From CAKAHY01 sp963522175 (GTDB lineage: Bacteria > Bacillota > Clostridia > Lachnospirales > Lachnospiraceae), in assembly GCA_963522175.1 (NCBI GenBank), contig CAUQXC010000004.1, positions 248,001 through 312,000 on the forward strand: DNA of 64,000 bases, read 5' to 3'. The notes under the pieces are model-generated. The model worked only from the letters and a program-made list of their open reading frames with translations, ran no database searches and was not told where the DNA came from. Each line of letters starts with the position of its first letter. Position 1 is the first letter of the stretch. Made by a program: the position numbers and the translations under genes. This document shows, piece after piece, positions 35,728-44,430 of this stretch.

Positions 35728-37407
35728 ATGAAAAAAAGATTTTTATTACCGGCTGTTTTGCTTATGGCACTTGCTCTCGGAGCATGTACAAATGTAAACA
35801 AGTCGGGTGGTGAAAGCGGCGGAGCACAAAGCGGTAAAGAAGCAAGTACCGACGGTGCAGGCGAAGGCGGTATTACCGAGTTTGTGGCACAGATAGCACA
35901 GCCTGAAACCATAGACCCCGCACTTAACAACTCAAATGACGGTGCTAACGTAATTTTGCACTTATCCGAGGGACTTTTAAAAATGGGAAAAGACGGCGTT
36001 CCTGTACCGGGACTTGCAGAGAGCTATGAATTGTCCGAGGATAAGTTAACCTACACCTTTAAACTCAGAGAGGGACTTAAATGGTCGGACGGAAGCGAAC
36101 TTAACGCAAATGACTTCGTATATAGCTGGAAAAGAGTGGCAGACCCTGCATCCGCAGCTCCTTACGCACAGGATTTGCTCGGACAGGTAAAGGGTTATAA
36201 GGAAGCTTCTGAAGGAAACCTTGATGCACTTGGGGTATCGGCTCCGGATGAGCATACTTTTGTTGTTGAGCTTGAGAATCAGGTTCCTTTCTTTGATAAG
36301 ATAGCTGCATTCTTACCTTTGGTTCCTGTTCAGCAGGCTACGGTGGAGGCAAACGGTGAAGGTTGGGCAACCAATCCGGAAGCTTATATAAGCTCAGGTC
36401 CTTATAAAATGGTGGAGTATACCGACGGTGACAGAATCGTTATGGAAAAAAACCCTAATTACTGGGATGCGGAAAACATAACCTTCGATAAGCTTACCTA
36501 CAGAATGATAGAAGATCCCAACTCGGCATTCACAGCATATAATCAGGGTGAAATCGGAATGATTAAGTCTGTTCCTTCGGAAGAAATACCGGGACTTAAG
36601 GGCAAGGAAGATTTTCACTTGGAGCCTCAGATGGCACTTTATTATGTAACATTCAATACGGCTAAGGCACCTTTTGACAATGCGGATGTAAGAAAAGCGA
36701 TGTCTCTTGTAATAGACAGAGATTATGTTGCAAATACCGTAATGCAGGGAACTTATTTACCGGCTAAAACTATCGTTCCTCCTAGTGTTTCGGATGCACA
36801 GACGGGAACAAAGTTTGCGGATGTTACACTTGAAAGCTACACAAAGGGAGTAGGCTCGGATGATTATGAGGCTGATGTTAAAGAGGCTCAGGAATTACTT
36901 GCAAAAGCGGGCTATCCTAACGGAGAAGGCTTCCCTACGGTTGAATACAGTATAAACGATCAGGGTTATCACAAGCCGGTAGCTGAATACTTGCAGAATG
37001 TATGGAAAGAAAAACTCGGAATCAATACCGATATCTCGGTTAAAGAGTGGAAGGTATTTACCGCGGACAGAAGAAACGGAAACTATGATGTGGCTCGTAA
37101 CGGTTGGATAATGGACTGGGATGATCCTTCAAACCTTCTTAATCTCTACAGAGCAGGTTCGGGTAACAATGACGGTAAGATTAATATAGAAGAGTACGAC
37201 AAGCTGATGGATAAGTCCGATGAGACGGCAGATCCTAAGGAGCGTTTCGAATATATGCATGAGGCGGAAAAAATTCTTATAGATGAGTCGGCTTTAGCTC
37301 CTGTAGCATTCTATACGGAGTTCTATTTACAGGATACAAAACTTAAGAACACATGGCACTCACCTTACGGCTACTGGTTCTTTATGTACGGAACACTTGA
37401 AGATTAA
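35728..37407 (+). CDS. oppA: Oligopeptide-binding lipoprotein, OppA type (operon 2)
   Basis: A 559-residue family 5 binding protein. The signal peptide ends in lipobox LGAC, followed by a Gly/Ser/Glu linker. The core has PETIDPALNN, EGLKWSDGSELNANDFVYSW, DNADVRKAMSLVIDRDYV and GWIMDWDDPSN, as in OppA/MppA-type oligopeptide binders. It is the last gene, preceded by AAAGGAGG and followed by a clear terminator. Confidence 0.94.
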   Translation: MKKRFLLPAVLLMALALGACTNVNKSGGESGGAQSGKEASTDGAGEGGITEFVAQIAQPETIDPALNNSNDGANVILHLSEGLLKMGKDGVPVPGLAESYELSEDKLTYTFKLREGLKWSDGSELNANDFVYSWKRVADPASAAPYAQDLLGQVKGYKEASEGNLDALGVSAPDEHTFVVELENQVPFFDKIAAFLPLVPVQQATVEANGEGWATNPEAYISSGPYKMVEYTDGDRIVMEKNPNYWDAENITFDKLTYRMIEDPNSAFTAYNQGEIGMIKSVPSEEIPGLKGKEDFHLEPQMALYYVTFNTAKAPFDNADVRKAMSLVIDRDYVANTVMQGTYLPAKTIVPPSVSDAQTGTKFADVTLESYTKGVGSDDYEADVKEAQELLAKAGYPNGEGFPTVEYSINDQGYHKPVAEYLQNVWKEKLGINTDISVKEWKVFTADRRNGNYDVARNGWIMDWDDPSNLLNLYRAGSGNNDGKINIEEYDKLMDKSDETADPKERFEYMHEAEKILIDESALAPVAFYTEFYLQDTKLKNTWHSPYGYWFFMYGTLED

Positions 37408-37424
37408 TTTTAAAATTCAACATA

Positions 37425-37458
37425 AAAAACGGGAGAGCTTATGCTCTCCCTATTTTTT
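37425..37458. terminator. Terminator after oppA
   Basis: GGGAGAGC, TTAT, GCTCTCCC forms a perfect 8-bp stem followed by TATTTTTTAT. It overlaps the stop codon of the converging DUF1836 gene and has an A-run on its left, so it can act in both directions. Confidence 0.85.
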
Positions 37459-38061
37459 ATGCTTTTTTGCATCTTTTCCGAGTCCCGTTTCATCTATTAT
37501 ATGCTCTATCACCTGTTTTTTAACATAAATATCAAAGGAAAGAGTACATATAAAAGCAAAAAGACAAAGATATTCTCTTTCGTCCTCGTCGGCATCTTTA
37601 AAGCTTGTAGCCGCCTTTTCATAATCGGCAAGTACGGCTTCCTTAATAGAATTAAAGTTTTCTTTTTGCAGACCGAGGCACTCGTTGTAAATGTCGAGCA
37701 GGCTTATATCTCCGCTTTTATCCTTGAAATATTTTTCCGTAATGGGGTCAAATATAGCTTCTATATCCGAAAAACCCAATACATTTTTATAGTAATAAAT
37801 AAAAATAAGCAAAAGTATATGTTCTTTACTGTATTTTTTCTTCAAGGATGGGGGTATAAGCCTGTTTTTTGTATAGTTGTTTATCATGGTTTTTGTAAGG
37901 ATCTTGTCATCGGTAAACCTTTTGTTCTTATCGAGATTTTCGTTCATAAAGGTCGTGACCTGATCCATATACAAAGGAATGTCGGGAATTGAGCTGTGCT
38001 TTATATAAGTCATGGCATCAAGCTTATCCAGGATTCCCTGTAAGATTTCTTTATTATTCAT
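37450..38061 (-). CDS. DUF1836 domain protein (putative regulator)
   Basis: A 203-residue protein whose middle matches DUF1836: IPDIPLYMDQVTTFMNENL, LTKTMINNYTKNRLIPPS, KKKYSKEHI. The KxMINNYxK/LIPPP-type block resembles a MerR-like helix-turn-helix, which is why the family is thought to bind DNA; no target is known. Single gene with its own well-formed promoter that carries a palindrome. Confidence 0.8.
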   Translation of the reverse strand: MNNKEILQGILDKLDAMTYIKHSSIPDIPLYMDQVTTFMNENLDKNKRFTDDKILTKTMINNYTKNRLIPPSLKKKYSKEHILLLIFIYYYKNVLGFSDIEAIFDPITEKYFKDKSGDISLLDIYNECLGLQKENFNSIKEAVLADYEKAATSFKDADEDEREYLCLFAFICTLSFDIYVKKQVIEHIIDETGLGKDAKKHKK

Positions 38062-38367
38062 ATATTTAACTTCCTTAAATTAAAATACGTACTACACCAC
38101 ATTATATAGTATTGAAAACTATATTTCAAGAGTTGAGGCGACAAAACGTGTATAAACTGTTATATATATTTTTAAAAGAGTAAAATATGAAAGACGTATC
38201 TTTCAGTATTGAACAGTTGAAGTCAAATTGTGAAAAGAATAAACTTTAAGCTTAAATATCTGTTTTTTAAAACATAAAATGTAAAATTTAGCGATTAATC
38301 TTGAATTATTACGTCCGGTATGGTACGATTTTTTCAGTACATATAGTGTACCGAAGAAAGGTTGCGT
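38062..38367. other. Intergenic region between the DUF1836 and rhomboid genes
   Basis: About 306 AT-rich bases between divergent genes. It holds the DUF1836 promoter (38101-38129). On the plus strand TTGAAG, 17 bases, TAAACT near 38217-38250 is a weak candidate for the rhomboid operon. Near 38318-38352 GGTAC and GTACC sequences could pair in the leader. No open frame is credible here. Confidence 0.5.
38101..38129 (-). promoter_or_regulatory. Promoter of the DUF1836 gene with overlapping palindrome
   Basis: On the minus strand TTGAAA (38124-38129), 17 bases, TATAAT (38101-38106). The spacer contains a perfect inverted repeat TTGAAA-N6-TTTCAA (38112-38129), so a repressor could cover the promoter; autoregulation is a guess. 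Confidence 0.55.
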
Positions 38368-38958
38368 ATGAATTTAAAAAACAAAAAGTTACAATTATCT
38401 TTTAATTCCCCGGTGATTTTAGGTTTTATTTTTGCTTCGTTTTTTGTTGTGATTTTGGATGCAATCACAAAAGGAGGTTCAACTGTCGCTTTTTTCAGTG
38501 TTTACAGGTCCTCACCTCTTAATCCTTTAGCTTATATCAGGATTTTCGGACATGTTCTGGGGCATGCGGGCTGGAATCATTTTTTGGGAAATATGATGAT
38601 GATTCTTGTTGTAGGACCTTTGCTTGAAGAAAAGTACGGATCTGCAAATATACTTTTTATTATACTTGCGACCGCACTTATTACGGGAATTGTACATATT
38701 ACATTTTTTCCCTACGTACGTTTGTTGGGCGCAAGCGGTGTGGTTTTTGCATTCATCCTGCTCTCGTCCATAACGAGCTTTGGTGAAGGCAAAATTCCGC
38801 TCACATTTATTCTTGTTGCCTTGCTGTACATAGGCGAACAGGTATATGACGGTATTTTCATAAATGACAATATTTCCAATCTTACTCATATAATAGGAGG
38901 AATTGTTGGTTCAAGCTTAGGCTATATAATGAATAAGGACAAAAGGAGGATTTTATAA
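38368..38958 (+). CDS. Rhomboid family intramembrane serine protease
   Basis: About 196 residues and six hydrophobic segments. Family marks: GHAGWNHFLGNM (H71, N75), the nucleophile Ser in GASG (S123), and the catalytic His in NLTHIIGG (H174). I start at the ATG 38368 with AAAGG six bases upstream; the TTG two codons earlier is the only alternative. It cleaves membrane proteins within the bilayer; the substrate is unknown. The stop codon overlaps the ATG of the TerD gene by one base (TAATG), which implies coupled translation. Confidence 0.9.
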   Translation: MNLKNKKLQLSFNSPVILGFIFASFFVVILDAITKGGSTVAFFSVYRSSPLNPLAYIRIFGHVLGHAGWNHFLGNMMMILVVGPLLEEKYGSANILFIILATALITGIVHITFFPYVRLLGASGVVFAFILLSSITSFGEGKIPLTFILVALLYIGEQVYDGIFINDNISNLTHIIGGIVGSSLGYIMNKDKRRIL

Positions 38959-39539
38959 TGCCAATTAATTTAGCAAAAGGACAAAAGGTAGATTTAACGA
39001 AAGGGAATCCGGGGCTTAAAAGCGTAATGGTAGGACTTGGATGGGATGTTAACACATTCAACACGGGTGCGGATTTTGACCTTGATGCTTCGGCATTTTT
39101 ACTCGGAGCTAACGCTAAGTGTCCTACCGAGAAAGAGTTTGTATTTTACGGCAATCTTGCGCATGCAAGTGAATCCGTTATCCATCAGGGAGACAACCTG
39201 ACAGGTGAAGGAGAAGGAGATGACGAGCAGATTCTCGTGGATCTTTCAAAAGTACCTGCAAGCATAGAAAGAATTGCTTTTACAGTTACGATTTATGATG
39301 CCGAGGCAAGAAAACAAAACTTCGGACAGGTTTCCAACGCCTTTATACGTTTGGTAGACAACTCAAACGGTACCGAGCTTATCAGATATGATTTGGGCGA
39401 GGACTTTTCCATAGAAACGGCTATAGTTGTCGGTGAGCTTTACAGAAAGGACGGAGAGTGGAAGTTTAATGCTATAGGAAGCGGCTTCCAGGGCGGACTT
39501 GCAGCACTTTGCGGACACTACGGTATTCAGGTGGCATAG
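38958..39539 (+). CDS. terD: TerD family protein, copy 3
   Basis: A 193-residue TerD protein, the same length as copy 1 and about three-quarters identical by eye, with DFDLDAS and GDNLTGEGEGDDEQ. The 3' end shares long nearly identical nucleotide stretches with copy 1 (around 700-745 and 39475-39520), pointing to recent duplication or gene conversion. It lies apart from the ter block, fused translationally to a rhomboid protease gene. The ribosome site AAGGAGG lies inside the rhomboid coding end. A terminator follows. Confidence 0.93.
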   Translation: MPINLAKGQKVDLTKGNPGLKSVMVGLGWDVNTFNTGADFDLDASAFLLGANAKCPTEKEFVFYGNLAHASESVIHQGDNLTGEGEGDDEQILVDLSKVPASIERIAFTVTIYDAEARKQNFGQVSNAFIRLVDNSNGTELIRYDLGEDFSIETAIVVGELYRKDGEWKFNAIGSGFQGGLAALCGHYGIQVA

Positions 39540-39587
39540 CAATAAAAGCGGTACTGCGGATAAAGCTGTAAACTATTAAATTAAACA

Positions 39588-39628
39588 AAGAAGGGGAATA
39601 GGCTCTAAGGCTTATTCCCCCTTTTGAT
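39588..39628. terminator. Bidirectional terminator between terD copy 3 and nifS
   Basis: AAGGGGAATAGGC pairs with GCTTATTCCCCCTT around a short loop, with a T-run on the right and A-rich sequence on the left. Confidence 0.8.
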
Positions 39629-39644
39629 GTTTATATACAAAATT

Positions 39645-40805
39645 CTACATTAACGAAAATTCTCTTAGTCTTTTAACTATGCGTTTAAGCTCCTCAATCA
39701 GTATATCCGCTTCCTCTTTTGTATTATCTCTGCCTATGCTTATGCGAAGTGAAGCAAGAGCTTCCTTCGGAGAAAGCCCCATAGCGAGGAGAACGTGGCT
39801 GGGGTCAAGGGAGCCCGACGAACAGGCTGAACCTGTGGAAACGCAGATTCCTGCATTGTCAAGCATAAGAAGTGCGGATTCCGCCTCAATACCTTCAAAG
39901 CGTATATTTATATTGCCGGGAAGCCTGTCCTCCAAATTCCCGTTGATTTTTGAATGAGGGATTTCCTCGGTAAGCCTTTGTACTATATAGTTTCTTAAAG
40001 CTTTTTCATGTTCGGAATTTTTTTGCATTTCTTTATGAGCGAGGCTTGCCGCTTTTGCCATACCCACTATGGCGGGAATGTTTTGCGTACCTGCTCTGCG
40101 TCCTCTTTCCTGTTTTCCTCCATGCAAAAATGAACGGATTTTTACGCTGTTTCTTATATACAAAAAGCCTGTGCCTTTGGGACCGTAAAACTTATGAGCG
40201 CTTGCACTGAGCATATCTATACCGAGCTTATCGACATTAAGCGGTATGTGTCCGTAAGCCTGTACGGCATCCGTATGTAAAAGAATTCCGTGCTTTTTCG
40301 CAATTTTACTTACCTCTTCTATGGGTTGAAGAGTGCCGGCTTCGTTATTTGCAAGCATAAGGCTGATTAAAAAGGTATCCTCTCTTACGGCTTTTTTAAG
40401 TTCCGAAAGGCTGATCTTTCCGCCGTCGTCAACATCAAGATAAGTGATTTCAAAACCCTGCTTTTCAAGATGTTCAAGAGTACGTAAAACGGCGTGGTGT
40501 TCCGTTTTTGAAGAAATTATATGTTTTTTTGTATCTCTGTAAAAATCCGCAGCCGCCTTTAAAGCCCAGTTGTCGGACTCGGTGCCGCCGGAAGTAAAAT
40601 AAATTTCGTTTTCCTTTGCCCCCAAGGTTTCGGCTATTATTTCTCTTGCCTCATCCTCGGCTTTTTTTGCTTCCTGTGAAAAGGTGCAAATGCCCGAAGA
40701 ATTGCCGTAAAGCTCTGTGAAATACGGAAGCATGGCTTTTACGACTCTATCGTCGGTTCTTGTTGTAGCGGCATTGTCAAAATAAAGTATTCTTTGATCT
40801 GCCAT
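39645..40805 (-). CDS. Cysteine desulfurase, NifS/IscS family
   Basis: A 386-residue class V aminotransferase starting MADQRILYFDNAATTRTDDRV. It has the PLP-lysine motif SASAHKFYGPKGTGF and the active-site loop Cys in STGSACSSGS, the class I (NifS/IscS) arrangement. It supplies persulfide sulfur. It is divergent from mnmA, whose tRNA thiolation needs exactly this sulfur donor, so a dedicated sulfur relay to MnmA is likely. No iscU is adjacent. Confidence 0.92.
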   Translation of the reverse strand: MADQRILYFDNAATTRTDDRVVKAMLPYFTELYGNSSGICTFSQEAKKAEDEAREIIAETLGAKENEIYFTSGGTESDNWALKAAADFYRDTKKHIISSKTEHHAVLRTLEHLEKQGFEITYLDVDDGGKISLSELKKAVREDTFLISLMLANNEAGTLQPIEEVSKIAKKHGILLHTDAVQAYGHIPLNVDKLGIDMLSASAHKFYGPKGTGFLYIRNSVKIRSFLHGGKQERGRRAGTQNIPAIVGMAKAASLAHKEMQKNSEHEKALRNYIVQRLTEEIPHSKINGNLEDRLPGNINIRFEGIEAESALLMLDNAGICVSTGSACSSGSLDPSHVLLAMGLSPKEALASLRISIGRDNTKEEADILIEELKRIVKRLREFSLM

Positions 40806-40869
40806 AGTATTCCTCTCTTTTTAATAATGTCTTTAATAAAAATTAAATTTGTGCTATGATATATAGGTA

Positions 40870-40925
40870 CCCCTAAATAGCTGACTCTTTTCCGATTTTG
40901 AGTCGGTACTATTATATAACGGGGG
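40870..40925 (+). promoter_or_regulatory. Possible structured leader of mnmA
   Basis: CTGACTC and GAGTCGG can pair around a 12-base loop, flanked by GTACCCC on the left and GTAC/GGGGGA on the right, which could extend the fold. A TATGAT box just upstream (near 40855) suggests transcription starts before it. No known riboswitch class is recognised. Confidence 0.35.
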
Positions 40926-40976
40926 ATGATATTGTGCAAATTATATCTTTTGTTTTTTGAAGAGGTATTTATATAA

Positions 40977-42077
40977 ATGGAAAAAAAGAAAGTCGTGGTA
41001 GGCATGTCGGGCGGAGTGGACTCCAGTGTTGCCGCATACCTGCTTAAAAATGAGGGCTATGACGTGGTCGGCGTAACCATGCAGATATGGCAGGACGAGG
41101 ATGAAGACAGGGCTCAGGAAAACGGGGGCTGCTGCGGTCTTACCGCTGTAGATGATGCAAGAAGGGTTGCACGCTCCATAGGCATACCTTATTACGTAAT
41201 GAATTTTAAAAATGAATTTAAGGATAAGGTCATCAACTACTTTGTTGATGAATATTTAAGAGGAAGAACTCCGAATCCCTGCATAGCCTGCAACAGATAT
41301 GTAAAGTGGGAAAGTCTTCTCACGAGAAGCCTCGCCATAGGTGCGGATTACATAGCTACAGGGCATTATGCAAGAGTTCTAAAGCTTGACAACGGGCGCT
41401 ATACATTGCAGGTCTCCAAAACATCGGCTAAGGATCAGACTTATGCTTTATACAATCTAACTCAGGAGCAGCTGTCAAGAACCTTGATGCCCGTGGGAGA
41501 TTATACAAAGGATGAAATAAGACAGATAGCAAAAGAGGTTAACGTAAGGATTGCCAATAAGCCGGACAGTCAGGAAATATGCTTTATTCCCGACCATAAT
41601 CATGCCGCTTTTATAGAAGGTGAAACGGGAAAAAGCTTTGACAGAGGAAATTTCGTTACAGCGGACGGAGAGATTCTGGGAAAGCATATAGGAATAGCAA
41701 GATATACGGTAGGTCAAAGAAAGGGTTTGGGACTTTCTTTGGGGCATCCCGTTTTTGTAACGGAGATAAGACCGGAAACGAATGAAGTGGTTATAGGCGA
41801 AGAAGGGGATGTTTTTTCGTATGCCCTTATAGCTGAAGATCTGAATTATATGGCTGTTGAAGGCATAGGTGTAGGAGAATCTTTAAGAGCAAAGGCAAAA
41901 ATACGATATTCACATAAGGCTCAGGATTGTACTGTAACAGGACTTGATAATAACAAGGTGAAGCTTGTTTTTGATGAGAAAGTAAGGGCTGTAACTCCGG
42001 GACAGGCGGTTGTTTTCTATGATGAAAATGATTGTATTCTCGGCGGAGGAAGTATTATAGGAAAGGCGGATGTGTAA
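40977..42077 (+). CDS. mnmA: tRNA-specific 2-thiouridylase MnmA
   Basis: A 366-residue enzyme with the PP-loop GMSGGVDSSVAA, the catalytic Cys in GRTPNPCIACNRYVKW, and the second Cys in DSQEICFIPD. It forms 2-thiouridine at the wobble position of Lys, Glu and Gln tRNAs. The divergent NifS-type desulfurase is the likely sulfur donor. A leader of about 100 bases with possible hairpins precedes it. Confidence 0.96.
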   Translation: MEKKKVVVGMSGGVDSSVAAYLLKNEGYDVVGVTMQIWQDEDEDRAQENGGCCGLTAVDDARRVARSIGIPYYVMNFKNEFKDKVINYFVDEYLRGRTPNPCIACNRYVKWESLLTRSLAIGADYIATGHYARVLKLDNGRYTLQVSKTSAKDQTYALYNLTQEQLSRTLMPVGDYTKDEIRQIAKEVNVRIANKPDSQEICFIPDHNHAAFIEGETGKSFDRGNFVTADGEILGKHIGIARYTVGQRKGLGLSLGHPVFVTEIRPETNEVVIGEEGDVFSYALIAEDLNYMAVEGIGVGESLRAKAKIRYSHKAQDCTVTGLDNNKVKLVFDEKVRAVTPGQAVVFYDENDCILGGGSIIGKADV

Positions 42078-42078
42078 A

Positions 42079-43266
42079 ATGAGGAGAAAATTTTTGGCTG
42101 TTTCGGTGGGGATTTTAGCGTGTATTATGAGTGCCTGTGCGGCGGGAGGTGCCACGGGAGCGGCAAACAACGCTGACAAAAAAATCACAATAACAAGTAA
42201 TAATACGGCGGCAAAAAAGAAAAGCGGCAAAAATACGGGAAAATCAGGAAGCAAGGTTAAGGTTACGCAGGAAAGTAAAACGCAGGCAACAAAAGAAACT
42301 GCCACACAGGCCGTAAAGACAAGCAAAGAAAAGTCGGTGAGTACGCAGAGTCCTACTTTGGAAAGTTCACAGACCGTAGCGGAGACGAGTGTGACGACAG
42401 CTGAGGAAAAACCGGGGACAATTACACAGACAAGAGAGGCAAAGCCGAGTGAAGAGCCGACTAAAGAAACAAGCAAAGAAGTAAATAAGGAAGCAAGCAA
42501 GATTGGAGGTTTGGAAGACAAGGCGGAGATAGGTTTGGACCCCGCATGGAAGTATGCGGGTTTTTCAAAGATAAATTCAGGCAAGGCAATACTCTATAAA
42601 GCACAGAGTAACAGAAAAAATATAGTTATAGCCGTTAATGCGGGACATGGAACAAAGGGTGGAGAAAAAGTTAAAACTCAGGTTCATCCCGACGGAAGTG
42701 CAAAGGTTACGGGCGGAACGACAAAAGAGGGAGCAACAACGGCGGTTGCCGTGTCCTCCGGTATGACCTTTGCAAACGGTACGAGTGAAGCGGCGGCAAA
42801 CCTCAAGGTGGCAAGAAGCCTTAAGGATATATTGCTTGCGAGAGGCTTTGACGTAATCATGATAAGAGACGGAGATGATGTTCAGCTTGACAATATAGCA
42901 AGAACCGTAATTGCAAATAATATGGCAAATGCGCATGTGGCAGTACATTTTGATTCTACAGGCTCGGATAAGGGTGCATATTACATGGCTGTAGCGGACA
43001 ATGCGTCCTATAAGGCGATGGAACCCGTAGCCTCGAACTGGAAAAAGATAAATGCTTTAGGTGACAATATTATTGCGGGTCTTAAGGCAAGAAAAGTTAA
43101 GATTTTCGGGTCGGGAAGTATGGGGATGGATTTAACTCAGACATCTTATTCGACGATTCCGAGTGTTGTTGTGGAGCTCGGAGATAAGACAACCGATTAC
43201 AATGCGGTTGGGGAAAGCATGGCAAACGGTATAGCGGACGGAATAGAAACATATTTTGCACAATAA
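42079..43266 (+). CDS. N-acetylmuramoyl-L-alanine amidase lipoprotein (Amidase_3)
   Basis: About 395 residues. The signal peptide MRRKFLAVSVGILACIMSAC ends in a lipobox Cys; residues 25-140 are a Thr/Lys/Ser/Glu-rich linker; the C-terminal half is a zinc amidase with NAGHG, a Glu in NGTSEAAANLKVA, VHFDS and the final catalytic VELGDK. It cleaves the bond between muramic acid and the stem peptide. The ATG at 42070 overlaps mnmA; I prefer 42079, which gives a compact signal peptide, though the ribosome site is weak. Confidence 0.87.
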   Translation: MRRKFLAVSVGILACIMSACAAGGATGAANNADKKITITSNNTAAKKKSGKNTGKSGSKVKVTQESKTQATKETATQAVKTSKEKSVSTQSPTLESSQTVAETSVTTAEEKPGTITQTREAKPSEEPTKETSKEVNKEASKIGGLEDKAEIGLDPAWKYAGFSKINSGKAILYKAQSNRKNIVIAVNAGHGTKGGEKVKTQVHPDGSAKVTGGTTKEGATTAVAVSSGMTFANGTSEAAANLKVARSLKDILLARGFDVIMIRDGDDVQLDNIARTVIANNMANAHVAVHFDSTGSDKGAYYMAVADNASYKAMEPVASNWKKINALGDNIIAGLKARKVKIFGSGSMGMDLTQTSYSTIPSVVVELGDKTTDYNAVGESMANGIADGIETYFAQ

Positions 43267-43287
43267 GGCTTCGGAGGTAAAACTTAA

Positions 43288-44430
43288 ATGATTTATTTTG
43301 ACAATGCGGCGACATCAAAGAAAAAACCGGATTGTGTTATTGAAGCGGTGATAGATGCGATGAAAAATACCGGAAATGCAGGACGCGGAGTAAATGAAGA
43401 TTCTTTAAAGGCAAGCAGACTTATTTACGATACCAGAAAAAAGCTTGCCGAGCTTTTTAATGTTGCCGATTGTAACAATATCGCTTTTACATATAACTCG
43501 ACTGAGGCTCTTAATATTGCGATTAAAGGGGTACTTTCGGAAAGCTCCTCGGCTGTAACAACGGTTTTGGAGCATAATTCGGTTCTGCGTCCTCTTTACG
43601 AATGTGAACAAAAAGGCACTAAGCTCAGCTTTGTGGGAACCGATGAATACGGTAATCCTCTTTATGAGGACTTTGAAAGGCTTGTCAATGAAAATACAGG
43701 AGCTGTTGTTTGTACACATGCTTCAAATTTAACCGGTAATCTCGTTGATATAGGGCGTATAGGTAAGCTGTGCAAGGAAAAAAATGTCATTTTTATTGTG
43801 GATGCTTCACAAACTGCGGGTGTATTCGATATAGACGTTGAAGCCATGAATATAGATATTCTTTGTTTTACGGGGCACAAGAGCCTTCTCGGTCCTCAAG
43901 GTGTAGGAGGAATATACGTAAATCCTTCTCTTAATTTTAGAGGACTCAAGTCGGGAGGTACGGGTATAGATACCTACTCAAAGACTCAGCCCGAGGACAT
44001 GCCTATGAGGCTTGAGGCGGGAACCTTGAATTCACATGGGATTGCGGGACTTTCAGCGGCGCTTGATTATATTAATGAATATAATATTAACAATATAAGA
44101 AGTGAAGAGCAAAACTTGATGAAATATTTTTACGAAAATCTGAAAGACATTAAAGAAGTAAAAATATACGGTGATTTCAGGAGCATGAACAGATGTCCCG
44201 TAGTTTCAATCAATATCGGAGAGCTTGATTCTTCTGTAATAGGCGATGAGTTGTTCGGGAATTACGGCATAAGCATCAGATCCGGCGGACACTGCGCGCC
44301 TTTGATGCATGAGTTTTTCGGAACAAAGGGGCAGGGAATGGTCAGGTTCAGTTTTTCGCACTTTAATACCCTTGAAGAAGTCGAAAATGCGCTTGTTGCT
44401 TTGAAAAATATCATTGGTGATTATTCATAA
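43288..44430 (+). CDS. Cysteine desulfurase-like class V aminotransferase (EF2568-type), second copy
   Basis: A 380-residue PLP enzyme starting MIYFDNAATSKKK, with CFTGHKSLLGPQG and the C-terminal Cys motif RSGGHCAPLMH. It is clearly a paralogue of the selenium-locus enzyme at 5412-6557 and differs from the NifS-type at 39645-40805. Its position about 2.4 kb before the glycine reductase genes makes a role in selenium supply possible, but it is also downstream of an amidase with no clear functional link. AGGAGGTAA-like site before the ATG. Confidence 0.86.
   Translation: MIYFDNAATSKKKPDCVIEAVIDAMKNTGNAGRGVNEDSLKASRLIYDTRKKLAELFNVADCNNIAFTYNSTEALNIAIKGVLSESSSAVTTVLEHNSVLRPLYECEQKGTKLSFVGTDEYGNPLYEDFERLVNENTGAVVCTHASNLTGNLVDIGRIGKLCKEKNVIFIVDASQTAGVFDIDVEAMNIDILCFTGHKSLLGPQGVGGIYVNPSLNFRGLKSGGTGIDTYSKTQPEDMPMRLEAGTLNSHGIAGLSAALDYINEYNINNIRSEEQNLMKYFYENLKDIKEVKIYGDFRSMNRCPVVSINIGELDSSVIGDELFGNYGISIRSGGHCAPLMHEFFGTKGQGMVRFSFSHFNTLEEVENALVALKNIIGDYS

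Noticed and set aside
37441..37992. Plus-strand frame opposite the DUF1836 gene
   Set aside because: It overlaps a terminator and the real gene on the other strand; its protein is Phe/Ile-rich and matches nothing.
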